DNA from: Rhodanobacter fulvus Jip2
GTDB lineage: Bacteria; Pseudomonadota; Gammaproteobacteria; Xanthomonadales; Rhodanobacteraceae
NCBI RefSeq assembly: GCF_000264315.1
Contig: NZ_AJXU01000001.1
Location: forward strand, 54,558-118,557
Direction of reading: 5' to 3'
Length of the DNA stretch: 64,000 nt
The notes beneath the pieces are model-generated. The model saw nothing but the letters and a program-made list of their open reading frames with translations, was not told the origin of the DNA and searched no databases. Positions 1 through 9,535 of the stretch are shown piece by piece. Each line of letters begins with the position of its first letter. The first letter of the stretch is position 1. The position numbers and the translations under genes were made by a program.

Positions 1-3000
1 GAAGAGAACTACCAGGCGCTGCAGAGCTTTGGCTTTCACGCGCAACCGGGCCAGCGCCTCTACGTGCGGATCGACAAGGGGCTGAAGTCCTTCGGCGGTT
101 ATGTGCAGGGCCAGCCGGTGGCGCGGGTAATCACCGTACCGAAATATCCGCAGTTGCTGCGCTTCGTCGGCTCCGGCTCGCTGCTGTCGATGAGCGGCAG
201 CAAGCGCCTCTCCGTGGTATCGCGCAACCTGCCGGGCATGCGCCTGGTGGTGGGCCGCGTGCTGCCTGACCAGTTGCAGCATCTGGTCAGCCTCAATCAG
301 GGCGACTACAGCCATCCGGAACTGATGTATGGCTTCAGCGAGGACCAGATCGTCGAGCGCTACGTGGTGAAGCAGGCCTTGTCGGATGACGACCCGGCGA
401 AGGCCAGCTACACCGGCGTCGATCTGGGCAAGTACCTGGCCGATGGCAAGCGCGGCGTCTTCCTGCTACATCTGGGTGGTTACGATCCGGCGGTCGAGAA
501 GCGTGCCGAGCGCGATGCGGCCCGCCGCTGCACGGCGGCAAAACAACTGCTGGCGCCAGCAGCCGGCACGTCGACGACCGCGCCGGCGTCAGCGGGCGTT
601 CCGGCCTGCGACAGCGTCGATGAAAGCGCTGGCAGCATGGGTGACGCGCCCACCGACAGCCGCCTGATCGTGGTCACCGATCTGGGCATGCTGGTGAAAA
701 AAGCCGATGACGGCAGCCAGGATGTATTCGTGCAATCCATCCACGGCGGCCAGCCGGTGGCGGGTGCCACGGTGGCGGTGGTGGCGGTGAACGGCAAGAC
801 CTTGCTGTCGCGCACGACCGGCGCGGACGGCATGGCGAGTTTCCCCAGCCTGTCGGGCTTCGATCACGACCGGCGGCCGGTGATGTATCTGGTGACTCAG
901 GGAACGGACATGTCGTTCCTGCCGATCGGCGCCAGCGGCCGCGAGCTGGACTACTCACGCTTCGACGTGGGCGGCGCGGACAACGCGCCGAACCCGGGTC
1001 GGCTGTCCGCGCATCTGTTCTCCGACCGCGGCCTGTATCGCCCCGGCGAGATGATGCACATCGGCCTGATCGTGCGGGCCGCCAGCTGGACGCGCAGCGT
1101 CGCCGGCATTCCGCTGCAGGCGGAGATCGTCGATCCGCGCGGTAATACGGTGAAGCAGTTTCCGCTGACCCTGGACCACTCCGGTTTCGGCGAGCTGAGC
1201 TACACCACGGCGGACACCGCGGCCACCGGCGCATGGACGGTGAACCTCTACATCATGCGCAACGGCCGCGCCGATACGCAGATCGGCAGCACCACGGTGC
1301 AGGTGAAGGAGTTCCTGCCCGATCGCATGAAGGTGCGCGCCAGCCTGTCGCAATCCGTCGCCGAAGGCTGGGTGAAGCCGGCGCAGTTGCAGGGCGTGGT
1401 GGAGGCGCAGAACCTGTTCGGCACGCCTGCGGCCAACCGGCGCGTGGCGGTGTCGATGAGCCTGCAGCCAGCGTTCCCCGCGTTCAAGAGCTGGGCCGGC
1501 TGGAACTTCTACGACATCCGCCGCGCCAAGCAGGGCTACCAGCAGGAGTTGCAGGATCAGCAGACGGACGCGCAGGGCCACGCCGCGTTCGCGCTGGATC
1601 TTTCGCGCTATGAGGACGCGACCTACCAGCTGCATCTGCTGGCCAAGGTCTACGAGGCGGACGGTGGCCGCGCCGTGGCCGCGGCGACCGAATCGATGGT
1701 CTCCAACGACGACTGGCTGGTCGGCTACAAGAGCACGGACAACCTCGATTACATCGACCGCGACGCGGTGCGCCGCGTGCGTCTGGTGGCGATCGACCCG
1801 CAGGCCAAATCGATCGCGCTGCCGGGGCTGACCGCGCAGCTGGTCGAGCGCAAGTACGTGTCGGTGCTGACCAAGCAGTATTCGGGCGTCTACAAGTACG
1901 AGTCGCGGCTCAAGGAAATCCCGCTGGAGAAACATCCGCTGACGATTGCCGCCGGCGGCATGGATTACACGCTGCCCACCGACAAGCCCGGCAACTACGC
2001 CTTGCTGATCCTGCGCGCCAGCGACGGCAAGGAGGTCAACCGGGTCGAGTATTCGGTGGCTGGCGCGGCCAACCTGTCGCGTTCGCTGGAGCGCAATGCC
2101 GAGCTGCAACTGACCCTGGACAAACGCGTCTACCAGCCGGGCGACACCATCGAGGTGGCCATCCACGCGCCCTACGTGGGCAGCGGCCTGATCACGCTGG
2201 AGCGCGACAAGGTCTACGCGCATGCCTGGTTCCGCACCGACACCACCAGCTCGGTGCAGCGCATCACCATTCCCGCGGGTTTCGAGGGCAATGGGTACGT
2301 CAACGTGCAATTCGTGCGCGATCCGTCGTCCGACGCCGTCTTCATGAGCCCGCTCAGTTATGGCGTGGCGCCGTTCCGTCTGAGCCGTGAGGCGCATCAG
2401 GACAAGCTGGACGTGGCGGTGCCGGCGCTGATCAAGCCGGGTACTACCGCGACCTTCAAATTGCATGCGGCCGAACCGGCCAAGGTGGTGCTGTTTGCGG
2501 TGAACGAGGGCATCCTGCAGGTGGCGCGTTACGAGCTGGCCGACCCGCTGGAATACTTCTTCCGCAAGCGGATGCTGGGCGTGTCGACCGCGCAGATCCT
2601 CGACCTGATCCTGCCCGACTTCGAGAAGCTGATGTCGCTGTCGGCGGCGACCGGTGGTGACGCCGATGCGGCGATCGGGCGGCAGCTGAATCCGTTCAGC
2701 CGCAAGAAGAAGGCGCCGGTGGCGTACTGGTCCGGCATCGTCGACGTCGATGGCGACAGGGAGTTCCACTACGACGTGCCGGACGATTTCAACGGTACGT
2801 TGCGGGTGATGGCGGTGGCGGTGTCACCCGACCGCATCGGCACCTGGCAGGGCACGACCACCGTGCGCGGCGATTTCGTGTTGTCGCCGAACGTGCCGAC
2901 CACGCTGGCGCCGGGCGACGAGGCCGAGGTCAGCGTGGGCGTGGCCAACAACCTCACCGACATCGGCAAGCAGGCGGTGCCGGTGGCGGTGACGTTGAAG

Positions 3001-4848
3001 ACAGGCGCCGGGCTGACCGTGGTCGGTGCGGCCACGCAGAGCATCGACCTGGCCTCGATGCGCGAAGGCGTGCTGCTGTTCCGGGTCAAGGCCACCGACA
3101 CCCTGGGCTCGGCGGATCTCGCTTTCAGCGCCAGTCACGGTGCGCACTCGGCTCGCCAGACGGTCGACCTGTCGGTGCGGCCGAACGTGCCGTACCGCAC
3201 CTCGATCTCCACCACACGGGTGAAGCCGGGCAGCCAGGTGGACGATGCCGCGCTGCGTTCGCTGTACGCGCCGTATGCGCGGCGCGATGCGGTGCTGTCG
3301 TCCTCGCCGGTGGTGCTGGCGCGCGGACTCACCAGCTATTTGATCAACTACCCCAACTACTGCACCGAGCAGATCATCAGCTCGGCAATGCCGCGCCTGA
3401 TCGTGGCCAACTGGGACGCGGCGCCCGGGTTCGTGCAGGCGCTGCAACCGGCGTTCGAGGACAAGCCGATCAGCAATGCCAAGGCATTGGCGGATTTCAT
3501 CAGCACGCTGGAAACGCGCCAGAACGATGCCGGTGGTTTCGGCCTGTGGTCGGCCACGCCGACCTCGCTGCCGTTCGTTTCCGCCTACGCGATGAACTTC
3601 CTGCTGGAGGCACGCGAGCGTGGCGTGGCGGTACCGCAGAACGTGCTCGACAACGGCAACGCCTACCTGCGTGACCTGGCGGCGGACGACAGCCTCACTT
3701 CGCTGGCGCAACTGCGCGACCGTGCGTACGCGATCTACCTGCTGACCGTGCAGGGCAACGTCACCACCAACCAGATCGCCACCGTGCAGCAGCGGCTGGA
3801 GGCGTTGTATGCGAAGCAGTGGCGGAGTGATCTGGCTGCCGCCTGGCTGGCCGCGTCGTACAAGCTGCTGCAGCAGGATGATGAAGCCGACAAGCTGATC
3901 GCCGGGCCGCTCAAGGTGCTCGAACGCGGCAAGCCGGACAGCGACAGCTTCGACTTCGCCGACTACTACGGTCCCGCGGTGCGCGATGCCAGCGTGCTGT
4001 ACATCGTGTCGCGACAGTTCCCGGCGCAGGCTAGGGCGTTGCCGCCGCAGGTGTTCGAGAACATCGCCTGGCCGCTGCGGCAGAACGACTACAACACGCT
4101 GTCGTCGGCGATGACGATCCTGGCGCTGGACAGTTACGCCGGCATGGAGCCGGGCAACCTCGCCAAACTGTCCATCGAGGCGGTGGCCGCGGGCGGCGCG
4201 GCGACGTCCATCGGCAAGCCGCAGGGCCACCTGTTGCAGGCGCAGGCGTGGGATGCGGCGACGGCCAAGCTGCGGTTCGTCAATCACAGCGGCCAAAGTG
4301 CGTGGGGCGTACTGACCCAGAGCGGCTATGACCGCCAGGCGCCGGCCAAGGCGATCAAGCAGGGCCTGGAAATCGTGCGCGACTACACCGACGACAAGGG
4401 GCGGCCGCTGGACAAGATCACGGTGGGACAGGAGATCGATGTCCACGTGAAGGTTCGCGCCATCGGCGATGAGGCGCTGGACAACATCGCCGTGGTGGAT
4501 CTGCTGCCCGGCGGCTTCGATCCCGTGCTGCGCACGCCGCCGCCGGCCACCACCGACACCTCGGAAGACGGCGAGTATGCCGACGACGACAGCGCGCAGG
4601 CGCAATGGACGTCGCCGCTGGGCCTGGACAGCTCCAGCTGGCACGCCGACCACGCCGACGTGCGCGAGGATCGGGTGGTGATCTACGGCTCGGTATCGTC
4701 CGACGTGCGCGAATTCGTGTACCGCATCCGCGCCACCAATGCGGGCACTTTCCGCATTCCGCCGGCCTATGCCTCGGCCATGTACCGCCCCAGCGTGCAG
4801 GCCGAAGCGCCCGCCGCCGGCGTGCTGACCGTGGTGCGACCGAAGTGA
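1..4848 (+). CDS. Bacterial alpha-2-macroglobulin family protein (5' end outside window)
   Basis: The reading frame is open from base 1, so the N-terminus (signal peptide or lipobox and first MG domains) lies outside; about 1615 codons are visible. The family traps proteases in the periplasm by a covalent thioester. The thioester motif Cys-Thr-Glu-Gln is intact at about visible codons 1121-1124 (nt 3361-3372), followed by the alpha/alpha-toroid thioester domain; a macroglobulin-like segment starting SDRGLYRPGE lies near codon 340. The total length would fit the E. coli YfhM class (about 1650 aa). The stop is 11 bases before the PBP1C gene; A2M and pbpC neighbour each other in many proteobacteria, which suggests joint action in guarding and repairing the murein when the envelope is breached. 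Family assignment is secure; in vivo role is inference from the family. Confidence 0.93.
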   Translation, partial: EENYQALQSFGFHAQPGQRLYVRIDKGLKSFGGYVQGQPVARVITVPKYPQLLRFVGSGSLLSMSGSKRLSVVSRNLPGMRLVVGRVLPDQLQHLVSLNQGDYSHPELMYGFSEDQIVERYVVKQALSDDDPAKASYTGVDLGKYLADGKRGVFLLHLGGYDPAVEKRAERDAARRCTAAKQLLAPAAGTSTTAPASAGVPACDSVDESAGSMGDAPTDSRLIVVTDLGMLVKKADDGSQDVFVQSIHGGQPVAGATVAVVAVNGKTLLSRTTGADGMASFPSLSGFDHDRRPVMYLVTQGTDMSFLPIGASGRELDYSRFDVGGADNAPNPGRLSAHLFSDRGLYRPGEMMHIGLIVRAASWTRSVAGIPLQAEIVDPRGNTVKQFPLTLDHSGFGELSYTTADTAATGAWTVNLYIMRNGRADTQIGSTTVQVKEFLPDRMKVRASLSQSVAEGWVKPAQLQGVVEAQNLFGTPAANRRVAVSMSLQPAFPAFKSWAGWNFYDIRRAKQGYQQELQDQQTDAQGHAAFALDLSRYEDATYQLHLLAKVYEADGGRAVAAATESMVSNDDWLVGYKSTDNLDYIDRDAVRRVRLVAIDPQAKSIALPGLTAQLVERKYVSVLTKQYSGVYKYESRLKEIPLEKHPLTIAAGGMDYTLPTDKPGNYALLILRASDGKEVNRVEYSVAGAANLSRSLERNAELQLTLDKRVYQPGDTIEVAIHAPYVGSGLITLERDKVYAHAWFRTDTTSSVQRITIPAGFEGNGYVNVQFVRDPSSDAVFMSPLSYGVAPFRLSREAHQDKLDVAVPALIKPGTTATFKLHAAEPAKVVLFAVNEGILQVARYELADPLEYFFRKRMLGVSTAQILDLILPDFEKLMSLSAATGGDADAAIGRQLNPFSRKKKAPVAYWSGIVDVDGDREFHYDVPDDFNGTLRVMAVAVSPDRIGTWQGTTTVRGDFVLSPNVPTTLAPGDEAEVSVGVANNLTDIGKQAVPVAVTLKTGAGLTVVGAATQSIDLASMREGVLLFRVKATDTLGSADLAFSASHGAHSARQTVDLSVRPNVPYRTSISTTRVKPGSQVDDAALRSLYAPYARRDAVLSSSPVVLARGLTSYLINYPNYCTEQIISSAMPRLIVANWDAAPGFVQALQPAFEDKPISNAKALADFISTLETRQNDAGGFGLWSATPTSLPFVSAYAMNFLLEARERGVAVPQNVLDNGNAYLRDLAADDSLTSLAQLRDRAYAIYLLTVQGNVTTNQIATVQQRLEALYAKQWRSDLAAAWLAASYKLLQQDDEADKLIAGPLKVLERGKPDSDSFDFADYYGPAVRDASVLYIVSRQFPAQARALPPQVFENIAWPLRQNDYNTLSSAMTILALDSYAGMEPGNLAKLSIEAVAAGGAATSIGKPQGHLLQAQAWDAATAKLRFVNHSGQSAWGVLTQSGYDRQAPAKAIKQGLEIVRDYTDDKGRPLDKITVGQEIDVHVKVRAIGDEALDNIAVVDLLPGGFDPVLRTPPPATTDTSEDGEYADDDSAQAQWTSPLGLDSSSWHADHADVREDRVVIYGSVSSDVREFVYRIRATNAGTFRIPPAYASAMYRPSVQAEAPAAGVLTVVRPK

Positions 4849-4859
4849 GCTGAAGGCGC

Positions 4860-7256
4860 GTGCGCACGGAGTGGGTGAGTGCCGCGCGCGCCGGAGCACG
4901 GCGCTGGTTGCGCCGCTGGCAGAACGTGCTGGCGGCGCTGGGGCTGATCGCGGCGATCCTGATCGGCTGCCGCTTGTGGCCGCATCCGTCGCTGCGCGAT
5001 GCGTTGCCGCGATCGACCGCCATCCATGACGATGCCGGTCGCCTGCTGCGGCTCACCCTGGCCAGCGACGACCAGTACCGGCTGTGGACGCCGCTGACGG
5101 AGATCTCCCCGCCGCTGATCGACGCCACGCTGATGCACGAGGACCAGTGGTACCGCTGGCATCCGGGTTTCAATCCCTGGGGCCTGCTGCGTGGAGCGTG
5201 GGTCACCTATGTGCGCCACGGACACCCGCAAGGCGGTTCCACCATCACCATGCAGCTTGCGCGGCTGCTGTATCGGCTGGATACGCGCACGCCGCTGGGC
5301 AAGCTGCACCAGGTGGCATTGGCGCTGCGGCTGGAGCTGTTTTATTCGAAGAAGGACATTCTGGCGGCCTATCTCAACAGCGCGCCTTACGGCGGCAATA
5401 TCCAGGGCGTCGGCGCCGCGAGCCTGGTGTACTTCGAGAAATCCGCCGCCCGGTTGAGCCTGCCCGAGGCGCTGACGCTGGCGGTGATCCCGCAGGATCC
5501 CTCGCGTCGGCTCGACGCCCGCCACGGCGCGGACGTCACCGTGGTGGCACCGCGTCTTGCCGCCGCGCGCAACCGGCTGTTCCAGCGCTGGCTGCGCAAG
5601 TATCCGGAGGACGCCAGGTGGCGCGCGGTCTTCCGCATGCCGCTGGCGTTGCACACCATCGCGCAGCTGCCGTTCGAGGCGCCGCATGCGGTCGATCAGT
5701 TGATTGCCGGCGCGAACGCGCAGGGCGAGCCGCTGCCGCCGCAGGTGCGCAGCACCATCGACCTCGGCCTGCAGCAATTGCTGGAACGACAGGTGCGCGA
5801 TTACGTGCAGCACATGGCCGGTGTGGGTGTGCGCAACGCCAGCGCCATGCTGGTCGATACCCGCAACATGGACATCAAGGCGCTGGTGGGTTCGGTCGAT
5901 TATTTCAACGAGGGCATCCACGGCCAGGTCAACGGCACGCTGGCATCGCGTTCGCCCGGGTCCACCCTGAAACCCTTCATCTACGGACTGGGGCTGGATC
6001 AGGGCGTGCTCGGGCCGCAAACCGTGTTGCGCGATGTGCCCAGTTCGTTCGGGCCGTACACGCCGGAAAATTTCGACGGACGTTTCCTTGGGCCGGTGAC
6101 GGCCACCCAGGCGCTGATCCACAGCCGCAACATCCCGGCGGTGTGGGTCGATGCGCAATTGCGCGATCCGGATCTGTACGGCTTCCTGCGCCAGGCCGGC
6201 GTGCGGAACCTGGCCAGCGAGCAGCACTACGGCCTGGCGCTGGTGCTGGGCGGCGGCGACGTGACCATGCAGGACCTGGCGCGCATGTATGCGCTGCTGG
6301 CCAATCGCGGTGTGCTGAAACCGTTGCGCCTGCGCCAGGACGTGCCGGTGGTGCCGGGCAAGCGGCTGCTGAGCGAGGCGGCCAGCTTCATCGTCACCGA
6401 CATGCTGGAGCAGAACCCGCGGCCGGGCACCACCTTCGGCAGCCGGCCCGCCGCCGCACCGGTGTTCTGGAAGACCGGCACCTCATGGGCGTTCCACGAC
6501 GCCTGGACCGCGGGGGGCTTCGGCCCGTACGTGCTGGTGGTGTGGGTGGGCAATTTCGACAGCACGCCGAACCCCGCTTTTGTGGGTATCGACGCCGCCG
6601 CACCGCTGTTCTTCCGCATCCACGACGCGCTGCTGGCCGGCCATCCGCATCTGCGCCCGCCACCGCGCTCGTTGCCCCACGGCGTGAAACGCGTGCGCGT
6701 GTGCCTGGCCACCGGCATGCTGCCCAGCCGCTGGTGTCCGGCCACGGGCTGGACCTGGTTCATCCCCGGCGTCTCCCCGATCAAGGTGGGCAACGTGTAT
6801 CGGCCGGTGGTGATCGACAACGCCAGCGGCCTGCCGGCATGTCCGCCGTATGCCGGCGGGTCGACCCGCACCGAGGTGTTCCAGTACTGGCCTTCGGATC
6901 TTGCCGCCGTGTTCGCCCGCGCCGGCATTCCGATCCGCAAGCCGCCGCACAATCCCGCTTGCGCCAACGCCGGTCAGGCGCAGGGCGATCCGCCGGCGAT
7001 CACCTCACCCTTGCGCGGGGCGTCCTACGCGTTGCGACTGGATCGCCCCGATGGCAATGCCGTGGTGCTTGCCGCCACCAGCGACGCCGACGTGCGAGCG
7101 CTGTACTGGTTCGTCAACGACGCCTACATCGGCCGCGCCACGCCCGCGCATGCGTTGACCTGGCAACCGGTGCAGGCGGGCAACTATCAGCTGCGCGTGG
7201 TGGACGACCACGGCCGCAGCGACGCGCGCAGCCTGGAGGTTGGCGTGGTGCAGTAG
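4860..7256 (+). CDS. pbpC: Penicillin-binding protein 1C (peptidoglycan glycosyltransferase/transpeptidase)
   Basis: A 798-aa class A PBP of the 1C type. It has one N-terminal membrane anchor (about residues 21-40), a GT51 glycosyltransferase domain with the catalytic Glu in HEDQWYR (about 94) and GGSTITMQ (about 125-132), a transpeptidase domain with SPGSTLKP (SxxK, about 364-371), SRN and KTGTS (about 538), and the PBP1C-specific C-terminal domain. It would polymerise lipid II and possibly cross-link glycan strands at the outer face of the inner membrane. The start is GTG at 4860, 11 bases after the A2M stop, so the two are probably co-transcribed. The stop nearly abuts the convergent MFS gene. 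Confidence 0.95.
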   Translation: MRTEWVSAARAGARRWLRRWQNVLAALGLIAAILIGCRLWPHPSLRDALPRSTAIHDDAGRLLRLTLASDDQYRLWTPLTEISPPLIDATLMHEDQWYRWHPGFNPWGLLRGAWVTYVRHGHPQGGSTITMQLARLLYRLDTRTPLGKLHQVALALRLELFYSKKDILAAYLNSAPYGGNIQGVGAASLVYFEKSAARLSLPEALTLAVIPQDPSRRLDARHGADVTVVAPRLAAARNRLFQRWLRKYPEDARWRAVFRMPLALHTIAQLPFEAPHAVDQLIAGANAQGEPLPPQVRSTIDLGLQQLLERQVRDYVQHMAGVGVRNASAMLVDTRNMDIKALVGSVDYFNEGIHGQVNGTLASRSPGSTLKPFIYGLGLDQGVLGPQTVLRDVPSSFGPYTPENFDGRFLGPVTATQALIHSRNIPAVWVDAQLRDPDLYGFLRQAGVRNLASEQHYGLALVLGGGDVTMQDLARMYALLANRGVLKPLRLRQDVPVVPGKRLLSEAASFIVTDMLEQNPRPGTTFGSRPAAAPVFWKTGTSWAFHDAWTAGGFGPYVLVVWVGNFDSTPNPAFVGIDAAAPLFFRIHDALLAGHPHLRPPPRSLPHGVKRVRVCLATGMLPSRWCPATGWTWFIPGVSPIKVGNVYRPVVIDNASGLPACPPYAGGSTRTEVFQYWPSDLAAVFARAGIPIRKPPHNPACANAGQAQGDPPAITSPLRGASYALRLDRPDGNAVVLAATSDADVRALYWFVNDAYIGRATPAHALTWQPVQAGNYQLRVVDDHGRSDARSLEVGVVQ

Positions 7257-7257
7257 G

Positions 7258-8484
7258 TCATTGCCGCGCCACAACGGCGCGGGACGCCGCCGCCAGGCCG
7301 AACGATGCGACCACGCACCAGCCGGCCATCCACAGCATCTGCGTTGGCAGCGCCACGCCCAGATCGATGAAGGCGCCGCTGATGCCAGGCCCCAGCGCCG
7401 TGGACAGCACCATGGCCGACACGACGATCGCGCGGATGCCGCCGAGGTTGGCGGCACCGTAGACCTCCGGCCACAGCGCCCCCAGCAACGTCTGGGTGAA
7501 ACCACTGCTGATGCCGAGCAGAAACATGAAAAGGTAGATGCCCCAGACTGGCGTCAGCAGGCCGACCGCCGCCGAGGCGACGGCCAGTGGGATCAGGAAG
7601 AAAGGCAGCAGCCGCAGCGCACCGAGACGGTCGACGAGTTGGCCGCATATCAGGCCGAACACCACCGTCGTCACCGCCATCACCGGGAAGGCCGCTGCGA
7701 AAACCAGCGGGTCGTAACCACGCAGCGCGATCAGGTAGCCCTGATGAAAGAAGATCGTGGTGCCGATGAAGGGCGGTGCCAGCACGCCGCTCAACAGCAG
7801 GTAGAAGACGGGATCGCCGATCACTTCGGCGCGCGTCCAGTCGCGTGTCATTCGCGCGCCGTCCGCCGGGTATTCGGTCGAATGCGGTACGCGCTCGGTG
7901 GCGAGCAGCCTGAGCACCGAGGGATAGCCAACCAGCATCAACACGATGGCCGAGGCGATCCATGGCAGCCGCCAGCCACCCACGTCCCGCAGCAGCACCA
8001 CCGCCACTGGCAGCAAGGCCGAGCCCACCTGCACGCCCAGCACCACCAGCGCCATCGCGCGGCCCCGGTTGGCAACGAACCAGCGGCCGGTTTCGGTATA
8101 GGCAATCTCCGTCATCATGCCCTGACCGAACAGGCGCAGCAGATAGAGCGCAAGCGCCACCACGGCGAGATGCGGGGCCAGTGCCAGCAACACGCAGGCG
8201 ACCGCCAGGCAGGGGATGGTGAAACGCGCCACCTTCCATCCCGGCATCACGTCGAGGGTGCGGCCGAGCCAGGGCAGGGTGATGGCGCTCATCAAGGTGG
8301 CGGCCATGTACAGCCCGCCGAACTGCCCACCGGAAAGGTCGAACTGCGCGCGCAAGTCGTTGCCGGACAGCCCCACGAAAAACGTCTGGCCGAACGAGGA
8401 AAACAGGGTCAGCAGAAAGCAGCCACCGATCCAGCGGCTGTTGCTGGTCGCGAAGCGCACGTTGTCGGCGATCAGGGTGCGCAT
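7258..8484 (-). CDS. Major facilitator superfamily transporter
   Basis: A 408-aa polytopic membrane protein of typical MFS size with about 12 hydrophobic segments. The MFS A-motif loop between TM2 and TM3 is recognisable (WLGRTLDVMPGWKV, about residues 73-86). It starts with a short cytoplasmic N-terminus (MRTLIADNVRFATSNSRW) before TM1. Substrate unknown: nothing near it (PBP1C convergent, an unknown secreted protein upstream) points to a specific solute. A drug or metabolite efflux or uptake role is equally possible. Start ATG at 8484. Confidence 0.85.
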   Translation of the reverse strand: MRTLIADNVRFATSNSRWIGGCFLLTLFSSFGQTFFVGLSGNDLRAQFDLSGGQFGGLYMAATLMSAITLPWLGRTLDVMPGWKVARFTIPCLAVACVLLALAPHLAVVALALYLLRLFGQGMMTEIAYTETGRWFVANRGRAMALVVLGVQVGSALLPVAVVLLRDVGGWRLPWIASAIVLMLVGYPSVLRLLATERVPHSTEYPADGARMTRDWTRAEVIGDPVFYLLLSGVLAPPFIGTTIFFHQGYLIALRGYDPLVFAAAFPVMAVTTVVFGLICGQLVDRLGALRLLPFFLIPLAVASAAVGLLTPVWGIYLFMFLLGISSGFTQTLLGALWPEVYGAANLGGIRAIVVSAMVLSTALGPGISGAFIDLGVALPTQMLWMAGWCVVASFGLAAASRAVVARQ

Positions 8485-8596
8485 GAGTCCACAGGGCAGG
8501 GTTGGAGGAAGGCATCATCGATGGATCGGAGGAGGGTGCGCGGAACGCGCCGTTCGGTACGGACCGCCACCCACCGTGGGTTGAAGCGCCACCGCG

Positions 8597-9439
8597 CTAT
8601 GAGCCACTCCCCTTGCAACGCCCCGTCGCCCAGATCCTGGTGTCTTCGAGTGCGGCCGCGAGGCTTGCCGATTCGATCCTGGGCTCATGGGCATGGCGGC
8701 GAACTTCGTCCGCAATGATGGTGAAATCCTTCTTCAGACGCTCGGAGTGAAACTGCTCGGCCACCTTGCCGGTGGCGCGGGCCAGTTCGATGCGCGATGC
8801 CGGGGTGGTGGCGATGCTGCCGGGTTCCGCCAAGGGTGTAAGTGGCAGCGTGGCGGGAATCAGCAGCACGCAGTCGTCGAAATCCTCGGGGTCGATGCTG
8901 CGCAGGTCGTGCGCCAGACGCGCATCTTCCTCGGGGGAATAATCGGGATTGTTCAGCGCGTTCAAGGTCGAAATTTTCGCCGCGTGCTGTTTGTAGAAAC
9001 CGATGTTGCGCGGGTCGACGGAAGCCGCGCCGGGCATGGTCGAGGCCCACTTGGTTCCGGCCATCCGCACCTGGGCGCCGGCGTGGGCCAGTGTCGTCAT
9101 GGCAAGCAGGTAGCTCTTTCCCGTGAAGCCATGTCGCGCCAGCATCGCGCGCGTGTCTGGATCGGCGTCCATCCGGTTCGCCATCGATGCGAGCGTGGGC
9201 ACACCGGTGTCGTCGTCATCGTCGCTGTCGTCTTCGTCGGTGCCGGGGTGGGATTTCTCGAGTGCCTGGCGTTCCCTGGCGACGGCGATCATCCGGTCGA
9301 GCAGGTCATCCGACAGCAACAGGTGCCGGGCGGCAGCGGGCGATGATGCTGGCGGCGCTGCCTGTGCGGTTTGCCCATGCCTGCCGCCGATGAGCAGCAG
9401 GGCGAGGGTGAGCAGGGTCGGCATCCAGCGGCTTGCCAT
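8597..9439 (-). CDS. Secreted protein of unknown function
   Basis: A 280-aa protein. I chose ATG 9439 rather than an upstream in-frame ATG because GGAG sits 8 bases before it and the N-terminus then becomes a clean Sec signal peptide (basic MASRWMP, hydrophobic TLLTLALLLIGG, cleavage after about QAA). The mature part has a strikingly acidic run (DEDDSDDDDD, about residue 48) and otherwise looks soluble and helical. I recognise no domain or catalytic motif. It lies alone between the MFS gene and the hybrid kinase, both in the same direction but with gaps of about 100 bases. Function not assigned. Confidence 0.7.
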   Translation of the reverse strand: MASRWMPTLLTLALLLIGGRHGQTAQAAPPASSPAAARHLLLSDDLLDRMIAVARERQALEKSHPGTDEDDSDDDDDTGVPTLASMANRMDADPDTRAMLARHGFTGKSYLLAMTTLAHAGAQVRMAGTKWASTMPGAASVDPRNIGFYKQHAAKISTLNALNNPDYSPEEDARLAHDLRSIDPEDFDDCVLLIPATLPLTPLAEPGSIATTPASRIELARATGKVAEQFHSERLKKDFTIIADEVRRHAHEPRIESASLAAALEDTRIWATGRCKGSGS

Positions 9440-9535
9440 CGGGCGTTCTCCAGTCCGGGTAGAACCTTTCATCCTATAAGACCCCGGAAACATCGGCATC
9501 CCTGCCATGGCCGCAGCAAAACCTCGCTCGATGGA

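Noticed and set aside
955..4899. Long minus-strand frames of about 600-690 codons
   Set aside because: They are antisense to the A2M gene, whose own frame has clear domains; the products are low-complexity Arg/Val/His-rich.
5084..7462. Second plus-strand frame of 792 codons inside pbpC
   Set aside because: Gly/Arg/Ala-rich out-of-frame translation of pbpC without motifs.
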